40,207 bases of DNA from assembly GCA_041749595.1 (NCBI GenBank), contig JBGTBA010000061.1, positions 1 through 40,207 on the forward strand. The letters are read 5' to 3'. Every line of letters begins with the position of its first letter. Position 1 is the stretch's first letter. Shown piece after piece: positions 16,403 through 26,190 of this stretch. Under the pieces are notes generated by a model. It was not told the origin of the DNA. It saw only the letters and a list, made by a program, of their open reading frames with translations, and searched no databases. The position numbers and the translations under genes were made by a program. This DNA comes from Aurantibrevibacter sp041749595. Lineage in GTDB: Bacteria; Bacteroidota; Bacteroidia; Flavobacteriales; Flavobacteriaceae.

Positions 16403-18568
16403 CTAATTATAAAAATACACATTATCCACAAAGACGGTATTCGCAGCGTTGGGAGCCCCAACATAAATCAATTGGGCGATATTATTCCGCGTCGTGAGTC
16501 CGACGAAATCCGTTAGCGGAATATCCAAGCTCACCCATTGGCCTTGTGGCGGATTAGAAATCGTAATCTCATGCTCCGTATCATCACCTCCGCCAAAAGC
16601 GGCATCAGCGCCAAAATCTACAAGTTTTATTTTAAATTCTGTGGCGTCTGCCGTCCATATATCTGTTCTGAAATGCGTCATGGCACTTGCATCGATCTGA
16701 TTGGCTACTGTTTCGATGCCTACAAAACTTAATGCACTGTATTTTTTTACTTCATTACCGGCGATGGAGACCTCCTCTAAGGTAGCATCGGACCATACAG
16801 TTCTCCATGTATCCACGGGAACGTTGGTATAGGCTTCACTAAACATAGAAATGACATTTGCCTGCGCCTGCCCTGGTGTTGGAGCTGCTATGGCAGGCTC
16901 TGTTGGCAACGCACCTCCTGCATTTTCATTATAGAAATACACATTGTCTACAAATACCGTATTTGCGCCAAATGGTGCACCTACATAAATAAGTTGGGCT
17001 ATATGTTCGCGGGCCGTGAGTCCCGTAAAATCACTTAACGGAATATCCAAGCTCACCCATTCGCCTTGTGCCGGGTTCTCGATGGCAATTTCATGCTCGC
17101 TATCGTCTCCTCCTCCAAAAGCGCCATCTGCCCCAAAATCAACTAATTTAACATTGAATGCGGTAGCATCTGCTGTCCAAATATCCGTTCTAAAATGGGT
17201 CATTTCACGGGCATCTATCTGATTCGCTACGGTTTCAATGCCTACAAAACCCAACGCACTGTATTTTTTAACTTCATTTCCGGCAATGGTAACCTCTTCC
17301 AAGGTAGCATCGGACCATACGGTGCGCCATGTATCAACGGCAACATTGATATACGCTTCGCTAAAAAGAGAGATAACACTGCTTTCTGGATTTGAGGGAT
17401 TAGGGGCCGCTTGGGTAGGTTCATTACTAACATTTGCACTGCTGCCTTTGGCAATATCATCTATAAAAAATGTGCCCGCTGTATTTCCGGGGCCGTCTAT
17501 AAAGATAACCATGGTAGCGTATTGGCCTTCTGGAACAAAAGGTTCGCCAACCCCTTGATTACCATCTATAAAACTTTTTATAGCGTTAGCAGCAAAGTCA
17601 AAACTAATTTCTTCCCAACCGGAGCCACCGTGATTGGAAACCACCTCGTTTTCGCGTTCGCCATTTAACCCGCCTTCAAATTTCAACAAAATAGGTACCG
17701 CCACTTGCGACCAGAATTTCAAGGTGATGGTTTTGTCGGGAGTACTAAAATCGACTGGTGTTCCCAGATTAAAGGCACCGCCCTCAAAGGCGTTACCTGC
17801 ATTTGTAATGGCACCAACATTAGAATTTTGGGGATTGGCACCGGATGGATCCGGATTGGCCACGACCTCAAAACTTGCCCCATTAAAGGTTACAAAATCA
17901 TAATTTACCAAAGGATCATCAAAAGTAATAGGCAAGGAAACGGCATTAGATGCACCGGTAATATCTACAAGCACCGAACCTTCAGTGGTGCCTGCTCCGG
18001 CACCTCTGGCTACTACCCTAACGGTATATTGACCTACCTCGGCATACACATGCGTAGCGGTTTCTCCTGCCATGATAGTTGTGGGATCTTCATTTTCTAC
18101 ATCCCCAAAAAATACATCAAAAACAGTGGCATTTGTTGCCGTTGGGCTTACGGTAACTTCGAACGGATTATTGTTGGACTTCGCCACGCCCAGTACTAAA
18201 TTAGAAGGTGTTTGGAACGATATATTTACCACCCGAGCCAGTTCGCTGGTAAGACCGGTAAGTCCTACCGCCACAATGCGCAGTGTAAATTCACCTTCTG
18301 AATAGGTATGCTCTACCGTATCACCAGGTGCTAATTCAGTAGCTATTTCCCCTTGGGTATCTCCAAAAAAGATACGAAATAAAATGGCTCCTTCGGCTGT
18401 GGGAGTAACAGTAACGGTGCCAGAATCGTCTTGAGCAATATTAAAAACCGCATTGACATTGGTAGGTGCCGATACCTCCTGTAGGGCAAAAGAGGTATCA
18501 TCGTCTGAACAGGAATTGCCCAAACCAATGGCAAGGAAAAGAATTAAAAGGCGTTTAAAGGTTTTCAT
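16403..18568 (-). CDS. Surface glycan-binding lipoprotein with PKD repeats and duplicated C-terminal module
   Basis: 721 residues with lipobox GNSC (Cys20) followed by SDDD, the acidic tag typical of surface-exposed Bacteroidota lipoproteins. Two PKD-like repeats (about 30-115 and 120-200) precede a beta-sandwich module (about 208-375) ending FFIDDIAKG. Then come two near-identical 151-residue modules (397-547 and 571-721), each beginning ISLFSEAY or ISMFSEAY and ending TVFVDNVYFYN. By hand count they agree at 127 of 151 positions (84%). These look like carbohydrate-binding modules; conserved Trp, Asp and Tyr (VDTWRTVWSDATLEEV) could bind glucan. No catalytic motif was seen. It fits the SusE/F-type SGBP slot after SusD. 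Confidence 0.85.
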   Translation of the reverse strand: MKTFKRLLILFLAIGLGNSCSDDDTSFALQEVSAPTNVNAVFNIAQDDSGTVTVTPTAEGAILFRIFFGDTQGEIATELAPGDTVEHTYSEGEFTLRIVAVGLTGLTSELARVVNISFQTPSNLVLGVAKSNNNPFEVTVSPTATNATVFDVFFGDVENEDPTTIMAGETATHVYAEVGQYTVRVVARGAGAGTTEGSVLVDITGASNAVSLPITFDDPLVNYDFVTFNGASFEVVANPDPSGANPQNSNVGAITNAGNAFEGGAFNLGTPVDFSTPDKTITLKFWSQVAVPILLKFEGGLNGERENEVVSNHGGSGWEEISFDFAANAIKSFIDGNQGVGEPFVPEGQYATMVIFIDGPGNTAGTFFIDDIAKGSSANVSNEPTQAAPNPSNPESSVISLFSEAYINVAVDTWRTVWSDATLEEVTIAGNEVKKYSALGFVGIETVANQIDAREMTHFRTDIWTADATAFNVKLVDFGADGAFGGGDDSEHEIAIENPAQGEWVSLDIPLSDFTGLTAREHIAQLIYVGAPFGANTVFVDNVYFYNENAGGALPTEPAIAAPTPGQAQANVISMFSEAYTNVPVDTWRTVWSDATLEEVSIAGNEVKKYSALSFVGIETVANQIDASAMTHFRTDIWTADATEFKIKLVDFGADAAFGGGDDTEHEITISNPPQGQWVSLDIPLTDFVGLTTRNNIAQLIYVGAPNAANTVFVDNVYFYN
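16406..16858 (-). repeat. Second copy of the 151-residue binding module
   Basis: C-terminal copy of a tandem in-frame duplication within the surface glycan-binding lipoprotein. The copy-to-copy offset is 522 bases, with a 23-residue linker (rich in Pro, Ala and Gly) between the modules. Confidence 0.85.
16928..17380 (-). repeat. First copy of the 151-residue binding module
   Basis: N-terminal copy of the same duplication. It differs from the other copy at 24 of 151 residues, mostly by conservative changes, which suggests a recent duplication or ongoing gene conversion. Confidence 0.85.
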
Positions 18569-18657
18569 CTGTTTCTTTTTTTATTGATTTTTATTGATCT
18601 GATAAATTAATTTTTTGCGTACTATTTGGTACCGCTATGCTTTTTGGTTTACAAAAA

Positions 18658-20133
18658 TTAATAGCCAGGATTTTGGGGCCAACGATTGCCTGCCAATTCA
18701 ATTTCAATGGCCGGAATAGGGAACAACTCGTGCTTACCCTGTTGAAAACCATCAATTTCCTGAGCAGCACGACCAGTGCGCACCAAATCGAAAAAACGAT
18801 GTCCTTCACCTACCAATTCTACTCTTCGTTCTTTGTAAATTGCCGTTGTCAGGGCTTCACCTGTGGCGGTAATATTGGGCAAAGCAGCCCTTGTTCGCAC
18901 CCTGTTCAAGAATTGTTGTGCTTTTGTGTCATCTATATTACCTCGGTTAAAAGCCTCGGCCGCCATTAGCAATACATCAGCAAATCGGATGGCTCTATAG
19001 TTGTTGGGATTGGTGAGGTTGGCATCACCGGTATTTAAATCGCCTTGGAGCGCAATATATTTTCTGTTATAAAAACCAGTGTGTTCAAAGCCTTCGGAAA
19101 AAGATACACTTGGATTTTGAGCCGCCCATGTATTAATATCTAAAATGGCCACATCTCTCCGCACATCGCCTGGTTCAAATTCATCAAAAGCTTCCTGGGT
19201 GGGCACATTAAAGCTAAATCCAGAGTCAAAGATGGGGCCGGTGTAATTTCGAATTCCGTTAAAGCCCACAGCCACGTTGCCCTCACTACATTGCAGACAT
19301 CCAAAACCGGCACCTTCTACGTCTGTGTATTGTACTTCAAATACCGATTCTATATTATTTTCATTGTCATTTTCAAAAATAGTACTGTAGTCGCCTACCA
19401 GATCATAAGGGCCATTGGTAATTAATCCCTCCAGTACATTGGCCGCCTCCGAAAACTTATTCTGAAAAAGGAGTACTTTACCCAATAAAGCCTCTGCGGC
19501 GCCTCGTGTAACTCTGCCTGTTTCATTCTGTACAAAGGGAAGATTTGCTGCGGCAAATTGGAGGTCTTGTTCTATTTGTGCATAAACCTCTGCCTTTGGT
19601 GTCCTTTCTACAACATCTTGCTCACCGAACAGAAAGCGTTTATCTACAGCAAGGGGAACATCACCAAACCATTTTACCAATTCAAAATAGTAATAGGCTC
19701 TAAGGAAAGTAGCTTCTGCCAACACCCTTTCTTTGCCTGGAAAATCGGTTTTATCTTTAAATTCCAATATAAAATTGGCCCTATTAACTCCTGCGTACAT
19801 CCAACTCCATATATCGCGTAGTTGCTGGTTTACGGGGGTATGGATCATATCATCTATTTCCTGTATTCCGGGAACATCAGTAGCACTTTCGCCTCCGGCA
19901 AGGGTGTTATCCGAGGCGATTTCGCCCAGCATTACATTGATGTAGGTAGACTGTAATAAATCATAGGCTGCGATTAAAGCATCCTGATAGTCGGCCTCGG
20001 AGTTAAAAAAACTCTCGGAATCTTCATTAAACGAGTCCACATCTACAAAATCATCACTACAGGATAAGGTTACTATTCCGGCAGCAAATAGTACAAATAA
20101 AAACCTCATGGGTGTATGTTTTTTTATCATCAC
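18658..20133 (-). CDS. SusD-like surface glycan-binding lipoprotein
   Basis: 491 residues. Signal MRFLFVLFAAGIVTLSC with lipobox and CSDD tail; the start is MMIKKHTP-MRFL, so ATG 20133, 20130 or 20109 are all possible. Family signs are the tetratricopeptide-like helices with RVLAEATFLRAYYYFELVKWFGDVPL, the C-terminal RAIRFADVLLMAAEAFNRG, LNRVRTRA and the signature ERRVELVGEGHRFFDLVRTG. It caps the SusC channel and presents laminarin oligosaccharides. The gene starts 2 bases after the SusC stop, so translation is almost certainly coupled. Confidence 0.97.
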   Translation of the reverse strand: MMIKKHTPMRFLFVLFAAGIVTLSCSDDFVDVDSFNEDSESFFNSEADYQDALIAAYDLLQSTYINVMLGEIASDNTLAGGESATDVPGIQEIDDMIHTPVNQQLRDIWSWMYAGVNRANFILEFKDKTDFPGKERVLAEATFLRAYYYFELVKWFGDVPLAVDKRFLFGEQDVVERTPKAEVYAQIEQDLQFAAANLPFVQNETGRVTRGAAEALLGKVLLFQNKFSEAANVLEGLITNGPYDLVGDYSTIFENDNENNIESVFEVQYTDVEGAGFGCLQCSEGNVAVGFNGIRNYTGPIFDSGFSFNVPTQEAFDEFEPGDVRRDVAILDINTWAAQNPSVSFSEGFEHTGFYNRKYIALQGDLNTGDANLTNPNNYRAIRFADVLLMAAEAFNRGNIDDTKAQQFLNRVRTRAALPNITATGEALTTAIYKERRVELVGEGHRFFDLVRTGRAAQEIDGFQQGKHELFPIPAIEIELAGNRWPQNPGY

Positions 20134-20135
20134 AA

Positions 20136-23100
20136 TTAAAATTTAAGGTTTAGCCCAAGCATATACATTGTTGGAATAGGATAAAATCCCTGATCAATGC
20201 CCGCTCCAATGGGGTCGCCAGAGGATGCACTAGGGTCGAAACCCCGGTATTCGGTCAACGTAAAAAGGTTATTGGCGGCCATGTAAAATCTAAGTTTTTC
20301 TACGCCTATTCTATTTATAATAGTTTGTGGCAGGGTGTACCCTAGCTGTACATTTTGTAGCCTAATGAACGAACCATCTTCCACAAAAAAGTCGGAGAAC
20401 AGGTTATTTTGCGTGGCACCTGTGGTTACCCTAGGGTATTTGTTGGTAGAGCCTTCGCCCGTCCATCGATTTAGGGTGAATACCGATCGATTAACCAATG
20501 GCTGATTTCTTTCGTAATTACGGACAATATCGTTACCTACCGAAGCAAAGGCATAAGCGCCAAAATCCCACTGCTTATAGTTAAAGGAAACATTTAAACC
20601 CATAGTGGCATCGGGAATGGGGCTGCCAATTTGGGTGCGATCATTAGAATCTATAATTCCGTCTACATTGGTATCTACAAAACGAAGATCCCCGGGAGCA
20701 GCATTGGTTTGCCGAGCATGCCCATCCACTTCGGCCTGATTTTGAAAAATACCATCGGTTTGCAATCCGAAGAAGTAACCAATTGGTTTTCCCGCCTCCA
20801 TACGGGAAGGCGGCTCTTGACCAACACCAAAGGAGCCCCCCGAAATAAAGCCCACACCGTTATTTACGGAAAGAACCTCATTATCCAGAAAAGTGACATT
20901 GTAATTAATACTGTATGAAAAATTATCGGAAGGACTGTCGGCAAAACCTATAGCAAATTCAAAACCTTTGTTTTTTACTGTTCCCGCATTTACAACCGGT
21001 GGGGAAGATCCTGGTGCCGCCGCACCCAATATACCTGAAACAGGGGGCTGCAACAGCAAGCTTTCGGTTCGCTTTGTAAAATAATCGGCAGTGATGTCTA
21101 CTTTATTATCGAACAACTTTATATCAACACCTATGTCTAATGTTTTCTGTTCCTCCCATTGAATTTCTGGATTGGACAGTACGCCTACTGCTTTGCCAAA
21201 TACCAGGGCATTATTGAACACATAAGCAGCCTCACCACTTAGCACTGACCTAAAAGCATTGCCCACTATTCTGTCGTTACCCACGATACCATAACTTCCC
21301 CGAAATTTTAAGAAATTGATAGTTTTACTGTCCTTTAAGAAATTTTCTTCGGAAACGAGCCATGCCGCAGATCCGGATGGGAAGTATCCGAACTTATTGT
21401 TCGGGCCAAACCGTGTAGATCCGTCGCGCCGGATAATACCCGATAAAATATATTTTCCTTGATAATTGTATTGCAATCTGGTAAAATAAGACAGTAGTCG
21501 CTCCTTGAAACGACCGCTTAGACCACTATCTAAAAGACCGTTTCTTTGGTCTACGGTGTCTTCTATTCTGGCTTCAGAAAATATCACAGGATTTTCAAAA
21601 AATCCTTGTGTGCTTCCCGAAAAAATACCTCTGGTGTCAAAAACAGACATCCCTAAAGTAGCCTTTATATTGTGATCTTGACCCAGTGTTTTATCGTAGT
21701 TTAAAAAGGCGTCAAACGTATAATCTTTGAAAATATCTTTATTAACCGATAATGAAGGGCGTCCAGAATTGTTGAACACCTTACCCGAGCCGAAAAAAAC
21801 GGTAGGCGAAAAATTTCTTCCTTCGACTTCCGCATAATTGAACTGCAAACTGGTTTCTGCTGTAAAATCTTTTAGAAACGTATAGGTCAGGCCTATTTTA
21901 CCACTGATTTTATCTACATCGGTACCATTAAAGGTATTTGCGATTTGCGCTAAGGGGTTAATGACCTCGTTTCCTAAACCTTCCGCAAGCGTAAAATCGC
22001 CATTAGGCTGCCGTACCTGAAATGTGGGGGCATTGTTTAGGGCATTGAACAATACAGAACCAATAGCATTTTCCGCTAAGGTTTTTCTTGTAGTACCGGT
22101 ATATATTGCATTGGCAACAAGTTTTACGTTGTCCAACAAATCCGAATTGAAATTTATTCGTGTGGTATATCTCCTAAAATTAGCTTTGGGACCTCCGACG
22201 ATACCATCTTGCGTTAAAAGAGATGCACCAAAAGAATAAGTGGATTTTTGCGTGCCTCCACTTAAGGTAATATTGTGGTTGAATACCGGAGCTCGCTGAA
22301 AAACTTGCTTTTGCCAATCGGTTCCGGCACCCAATCCAGAGAGATCTGGAAACGGAAGACTACCTCCTCCGGCAGCGAAAGCTTCGTTGACAAGAACTGC
22401 GTATTCCGTGGCATTCAATACCGGAATTTCCCTTGAGGTTTCTTGCACCCCCCCATAGGCATCATAACTTATTTTTAGACCCGTGTTTTTGCGTCCGGTT
22501 TTGGTGGTAATTAACACTACGCCATTGGCTGCCCTAACCCCGTATATCCCAGCAGTGGCATCCTTTAAGATATTGATACTTTCTATATCTCCCGGATTTA
22601 CCACACTTAGGTCTTCTATAACGTTACCATCTACCAAAATAAGAGGCCTGTTATCACCGTTGGTGGAGATACCCCTAATTCTGATATTTGATCCACTTCC
22701 CGGCGAACCGGATGCTGAGGTGACCTGTACCCCGGCCACCTGACCTTGCAAGGCCTGTTCTATACGGACCGGATTTAAATCTTCGATGGTTTCCGAACTT
22801 ACTACCGATACGGCTCCAGTGAGTTCCTTTTTCTTTTGGGCACCATAGCCCACCACTATAACTTCATCCAACGCATTAAAATCGGCCTCTAAACGTATCT
22901 GTAAAGTGGAGGTGTTGGTTAGCGTCACCTCTTTGGTTACAAAACCCAAGTAGGAAAAAACGAGAACATCCCCCGCGGAAACCGAATCAAAAGTAAAATT
23001 TCCGTCAAAATCGGAAGTAGTTCCTCGGGTAGAATTCTTAAGCACTATGTTTACGCCCGGAAGCGGTTCATTACTATCGGCAGCCGTAATTGTACCGTTA

Positions 23101-23168
23101 ATGGACAGTTGTCCCCACAAAAGGGATGGGAAGACACTAAAGCAAATAACAAAAATAAGGTACCTCAT
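20136..23168 (-). CDS. SusC-like TonB-dependent outer-membrane transporter
   Basis: 1010 residues. Signal peptide MRYLIFVICFSVFPSLLWGQ, then a carboxypeptidase-regulatory-like domain (about 22-95, with PLPGVNIVLKNSTRGTTSDF), the TonB box region DEVIVVGYG, a plug domain (GNVIEDLSVVNPGDIESINI, then ILKDATAGIYGVRAANGVVL), and a C-terminal 22-strand barrel. Length is typical for SusC (about 1000). It imports oligosaccharides produced by the GH16 enzyme. It is the first gene of the SusC-SusD-SGBP-GH16 transcript, 235 bases after the regulator stop on the same strand. Substrate (laminarin) is inferred from the neighbouring GH16 and GH3. Confidence 0.97.
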   Translation of the reverse strand: MRYLIFVICFSVFPSLLWGQLSINGTITAADSNEPLPGVNIVLKNSTRGTTSDFDGNFTFDSVSAGDVLVFSYLGFVTKEVTLTNTSTLQIRLEADFNALDEVIVVGYGAQKKKELTGAVSVVSSETIEDLNPVRIEQALQGQVAGVQVTSASGSPGSGSNIRIRGISTNGDNRPLILVDGNVIEDLSVVNPGDIESINILKDATAGIYGVRAANGVVLITTKTGRKNTGLKISYDAYGGVQETSREIPVLNATEYAVLVNEAFAAGGGSLPFPDLSGLGAGTDWQKQVFQRAPVFNHNITLSGGTQKSTYSFGASLLTQDGIVGGPKANFRRYTTRINFNSDLLDNVKLVANAIYTGTTRKTLAENAIGSVLFNALNNAPTFQVRQPNGDFTLAEGLGNEVINPLAQIANTFNGTDVDKISGKIGLTYTFLKDFTAETSLQFNYAEVEGRNFSPTVFFGSGKVFNNSGRPSLSVNKDIFKDYTFDAFLNYDKTLGQDHNIKATLGMSVFDTRGIFSGSTQGFFENPVIFSEARIEDTVDQRNGLLDSGLSGRFKERLLSYFTRLQYNYQGKYILSGIIRRDGSTRFGPNNKFGYFPSGSAAWLVSEENFLKDSKTINFLKFRGSYGIVGNDRIVGNAFRSVLSGEAAYVFNNALVFGKAVGVLSNPEIQWEEQKTLDIGVDIKLFDNKVDITADYFTKRTESLLLQPPVSGILGAAAPGSSPPVVNAGTVKNKGFEFAIGFADSPSDNFSYSINYNVTFLDNEVLSVNNGVGFISGGSFGVGQEPPSRMEAGKPIGYFFGLQTDGIFQNQAEVDGHARQTNAAPGDLRFVDTNVDGIIDSNDRTQIGSPIPDATMGLNVSFNYKQWDFGAYAFASVGNDIVRNYERNQPLVNRSVFTLNRWTGEGSTNKYPRVTTGATQNNLFSDFFVEDGSFIRLQNVQLGYTLPQTIINRIGVEKLRFYMAANNLFTLTEYRGFDPSASSGDPIGAGIDQGFYPIPTMYMLGLNLKF

Positions 23169-23276
23169 GCGTTGTGATTTTTGAAACTACAATATAGGTA
23201 CAACCATTAGGGTCAAAATAAAATTGACCACTACAAAAAATATACAATTACAAAAAAAAGACTCAATTAATGCGAT

Positions 23277-23296
23277 ATCCTTATTTATATAAGGAT
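23277..23296. promoter_or_regulatory. Perfect inverted repeat upstream of SusC
   Basis: ATCCTTAT-TTAT-ATAAGGAT has 8-base arms with a 4-base centre. It lies in the 235-base gap between the regulator and SusC, about 109 bases before the SusC start. It may be an operator for the regulator or a hairpin at the end of the regulator mRNA; no T-run follows on either strand, so an operator is slightly preferred. Confidence 0.4.
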
Positions 23297-23403
23297 TATA
23301 ATCTCTTTTTAACATTTCAATTTAGAGTCTCTTTTTAGGATATGTAGGGATAAATAGGTGCTTTGTATAGGTAATGTAGTGGTATTTTTGGCATAGGGGA
23401 ATT

Positions 23404-26190
23404 TTATAATTCTAAAATATAACTCGTAAGACTGGTTTCGTGCGGTAATTCCATCTTTTTTCGGAGTCGGTAGCGTTTTACTTCTACACTTTTAGCAGAA
23501 ATATTCAGTAGCGGTGCAATTTCTTTAGAGGCCAAATTTAGGCGAAGATAGGCGCAAAGTTTTAGGTCATTCGGGGTTAAATCGGGGTGTAATTGTTTTA
23601 TTTTCTTTAAAAATTCTTTATCCGTATTGTTAAAGGCCTCTTCAAAAAATTTCCAGTCGTCTTCGTTGTTAATATTCTTGTCTATGGTGCGAATGACTGA
23701 ATTTATCTGATGCTTACCTTCTGAATTTTTTAATTGTTCCTTTATCGTACTTAAAAATTCATTCTTCTTGATAAGACTCATTGTAGATACTGCTAATTCG
23801 CGATTTTTACTATCAATTTCTTGCGCAAGTTTCTCGTTTTCTACCTGAACTATTTTTTTTAATGCTTTTAGTTTTTTACGCTTTACCTTTTTCTTATTTT
23901 CCTTTACGAGTTGCTCCTGCTGTTTTCTATAATACCCTTTATACAACTTATGTACCACAACCGAAATGATAACACCAGTTAAAAAATAGAATATAATGGC
24001 CCAAATGGATAAATACCAAGGTTTTGCAATTTCAAATTCAAAAGAACTTACATTGGCAGAAAAGGTATTTCCAATTTTGGCCCGGACGGTAAAAGTGTAA
24101 ATGCCGTAGGGTAAATTATTAAAAGTGACCTCCGGGATTGTGCTCCATTTGCTCCATTCGTTATAAAGACCCGTCAATTTATATTGATAAGTTACCTCCG
24201 TGTACTTATCATATTCCGGAACACTGTATAAAAAATGAATGTTATTTTCTTTAAACTTAAACTTGTTTTCAGTGCCAAAAGCAACACGCCGCTCTTCCTT
24301 TTCTAAGAAGGAAGTCCATACCGCATCGATATGGATGGTATAATCTTTTTCTTTTAGCTTAGCTAAATCTAGGGCTACATACCCATTGGATGTCCCAATT
24401 AAATAATGCTGATCTTTCAAAAATGTAAGGCTTTCAAAGCCCAAGACCCCCATGCTTTTCCGAAAAGAAGCGGGTATTGCTAGCTTTAAAGTTTTTGGGA
24501 CATTTTTGAACTTATCCGGAGCCACAATCAAAATATTATGCTCGGAAAACCCCCAAAGACTTTTAGAATTGGGGTCCGGCACTAAGATGCCTATGGGGTG
24601 CTCATCATTTAAAAAGAAGGCTTGCGTTAACAGGGTATCTAACTTAAATTGCTGTTCCTTATCAATATAGGTGTAAATACCCCTGTCGCTACTGTATAAT
24701 ATGCGAGATTCGTATCTTACTAAACTGGCTCCTCCACCGTGAGGTTCTTCTCTGTTGATGGCGGTTATTTTATTAAAATTCCGATCAATACCAATCGTAT
24801 ACACACCCTTGTATTCGTGGTTTACCAACAACTTATCTGGGGCAATAAACTCAAAAAAACGACTGGAAATATCAAAACCGTCAATTTTGTTACGAAAGCC
24901 CCAGCGTTCATTTTGGTAATGAAGGACACTTAGACCATTATAATTGCCCTGAAGTAGTAAACTATCCTTGCCTTCAATTTCTTTTATCTCCCAGGTTCCC
25001 GGAAATTGAGAAATAGAAATGGCCTCACCGCCATTAATCATAAATGTGCCTTTATTATGGCCACAAAATAAACGACCTTTTATTTCACGTAAACACCATA
25101 CCTGTCCTTCGGTTTTAGGGATCAATCGAAACGAATCGTCTTCCTTTTGCATGTTTTTATAGAACAGACCCTGGTTGGTGCCTAAATACAAGTTACCTTC
25201 AAAGATTTTAGCCGCGTAAACCACCCCTAATTTTCCCACTTCATCGCGAAATTCGGTGAATGGGGAGTTCATGTTTATAACGCTGATGCCATTGTCCAAT
25301 CCTAACCAAAGATTGCCTTCTATGTCTTCATATATGGCCAGTACAGTGTTGTCGTTAAGTCCTTTTTCTTTATTGATATGCCGAATGATTTTGCCCGTTT
25401 GATCTATCTGGTACATTCCGTTGGAAATGGTGCCTAAAATAATGCTTCCATCCTTTAACTGAAGACTGCTATAAATGTTGGACGGCTGCCATTCCGTATT
25501 CCATTCGGTCAGGCTATCGGTATTTAAAAAATAAAAAGTGCCATGTTCGGTGAGCAGCAAGGGCTTGTCTTCTACCTCCATAATTCCGATGATGATATTT
25601 TCCTTTACCACCGGATGATCGGAAACTAACACGGCTGTACCATGTTCAATTTTGAATAAGCCAATGTTTGCCTTCTGAAAAAACACTTCGTCCTGTAGCT
25701 TAAAAATACGCGCCCTTGTAGATTTTGAGTCTATTATTTCCATGCTTTCATCGACCGTATTGTAGACGTAAATACGTTCAAGCGATTGGAACAAAACCCA
25801 ACTATCGTACTGAAGTATGTTCCAAAACTGTTCGTCTTCTATTAAAGGAACTTGGAGATCCGCAGTCAATGAATGATATAATAGCTGCCCCAGCGCATCT
25901 TTTTCCCAAAAACCAAACTCCATATAACAGCCGGTATAGATTCGATTTTCATGGGACCTTACCGACCTAATCACTGAGCCATTAGGTGAGGTATACAATT
26001 TCCAAACGGCTCCATTGAATGTTAATAAGCCACCATTATTGGCTACATATATGTTTTTATTGACGGATTGGGACAAACCCCAATTTTGATTTTCGGCACC
26101 ATACTGAAGCGGCGCATAGTTTTGTATCGGGGGTAGTGCTTGTGCACATAGACCCACGGCAAAAAACAAAAAGGCACACTTTAATAACAT
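23404..26190 (-). CDS. Membrane-spanning sensor/regulator: propeller, Y_Y_Y, coiled coil, LuxR-type HTH
   Basis: 928 residues. Signal peptide MLLKCAFLFFAVGLCAQ; a periplasmic two-component-regulator-like propeller (about 20-640), with repeats such as VLAIYEDIEGNLWLGLDNGI; a Y_Y_Y-type sandwich (about 650-720, with LTGLYNEWSKWSTIPEVTFN); one transmembrane segment (about 725-748); a charged coiled coil; and a C-terminal GerE/LuxR-type helix-turn-helix (about 865-928, LTPNDLKLCAYLRLN, then SKEIAPLLNISAKSVEVKRY). No histidine-kinase, ATPase or receiver domain was found, so signal and DNA binding are on one chain. It lies upstream of SusC on the same strand and most likely activates the laminarin operon on sensing oligosaccharides in the periplasm. 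Confidence 0.9.
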   Translation of the reverse strand: MLLKCAFLFFAVGLCAQALPPIQNYAPLQYGAENQNWGLSQSVNKNIYVANNGGLLTFNGAVWKLYTSPNGSVIRSVRSHENRIYTGCYMEFGFWEKDALGQLLYHSLTADLQVPLIEDEQFWNILQYDSWVLFQSLERIYVYNTVDESMEIIDSKSTRARIFKLQDEVFFQKANIGLFKIEHGTAVLVSDHPVVKENIIIGIMEVEDKPLLLTEHGTFYFLNTDSLTEWNTEWQPSNIYSSLQLKDGSIILGTISNGMYQIDQTGKIIRHINKEKGLNDNTVLAIYEDIEGNLWLGLDNGISVINMNSPFTEFRDEVGKLGVVYAAKIFEGNLYLGTNQGLFYKNMQKEDDSFRLIPKTEGQVWCLREIKGRLFCGHNKGTFMINGGEAISISQFPGTWEIKEIEGKDSLLLQGNYNGLSVLHYQNERWGFRNKIDGFDISSRFFEFIAPDKLLVNHEYKGVYTIGIDRNFNKITAINREEPHGGGASLVRYESRILYSSDRGIYTYIDKEQQFKLDTLLTQAFFLNDEHPIGILVPDPNSKSLWGFSEHNILIVAPDKFKNVPKTLKLAIPASFRKSMGVLGFESLTFLKDQHYLIGTSNGYVALDLAKLKEKDYTIHIDAVWTSFLEKEERRVAFGTENKFKFKENNIHFLYSVPEYDKYTEVTYQYKLTGLYNEWSKWSTIPEVTFNNLPYGIYTFTVRAKIGNTFSANVSSFEFEIAKPWYLSIWAIIFYFLTGVIISVVVHKLYKGYYRKQQEQLVKENKKKVKRKKLKALKKIVQVENEKLAQEIDSKNRELAVSTMSLIKKNEFLSTIKEQLKNSEGKHQINSVIRTIDKNINNEDDWKFFEEAFNNTDKEFLKKIKQLHPDLTPNDLKLCAYLRLNLASKEIAPLLNISAKSVEVKRYRLRKKMELPHETSLTSYILEL

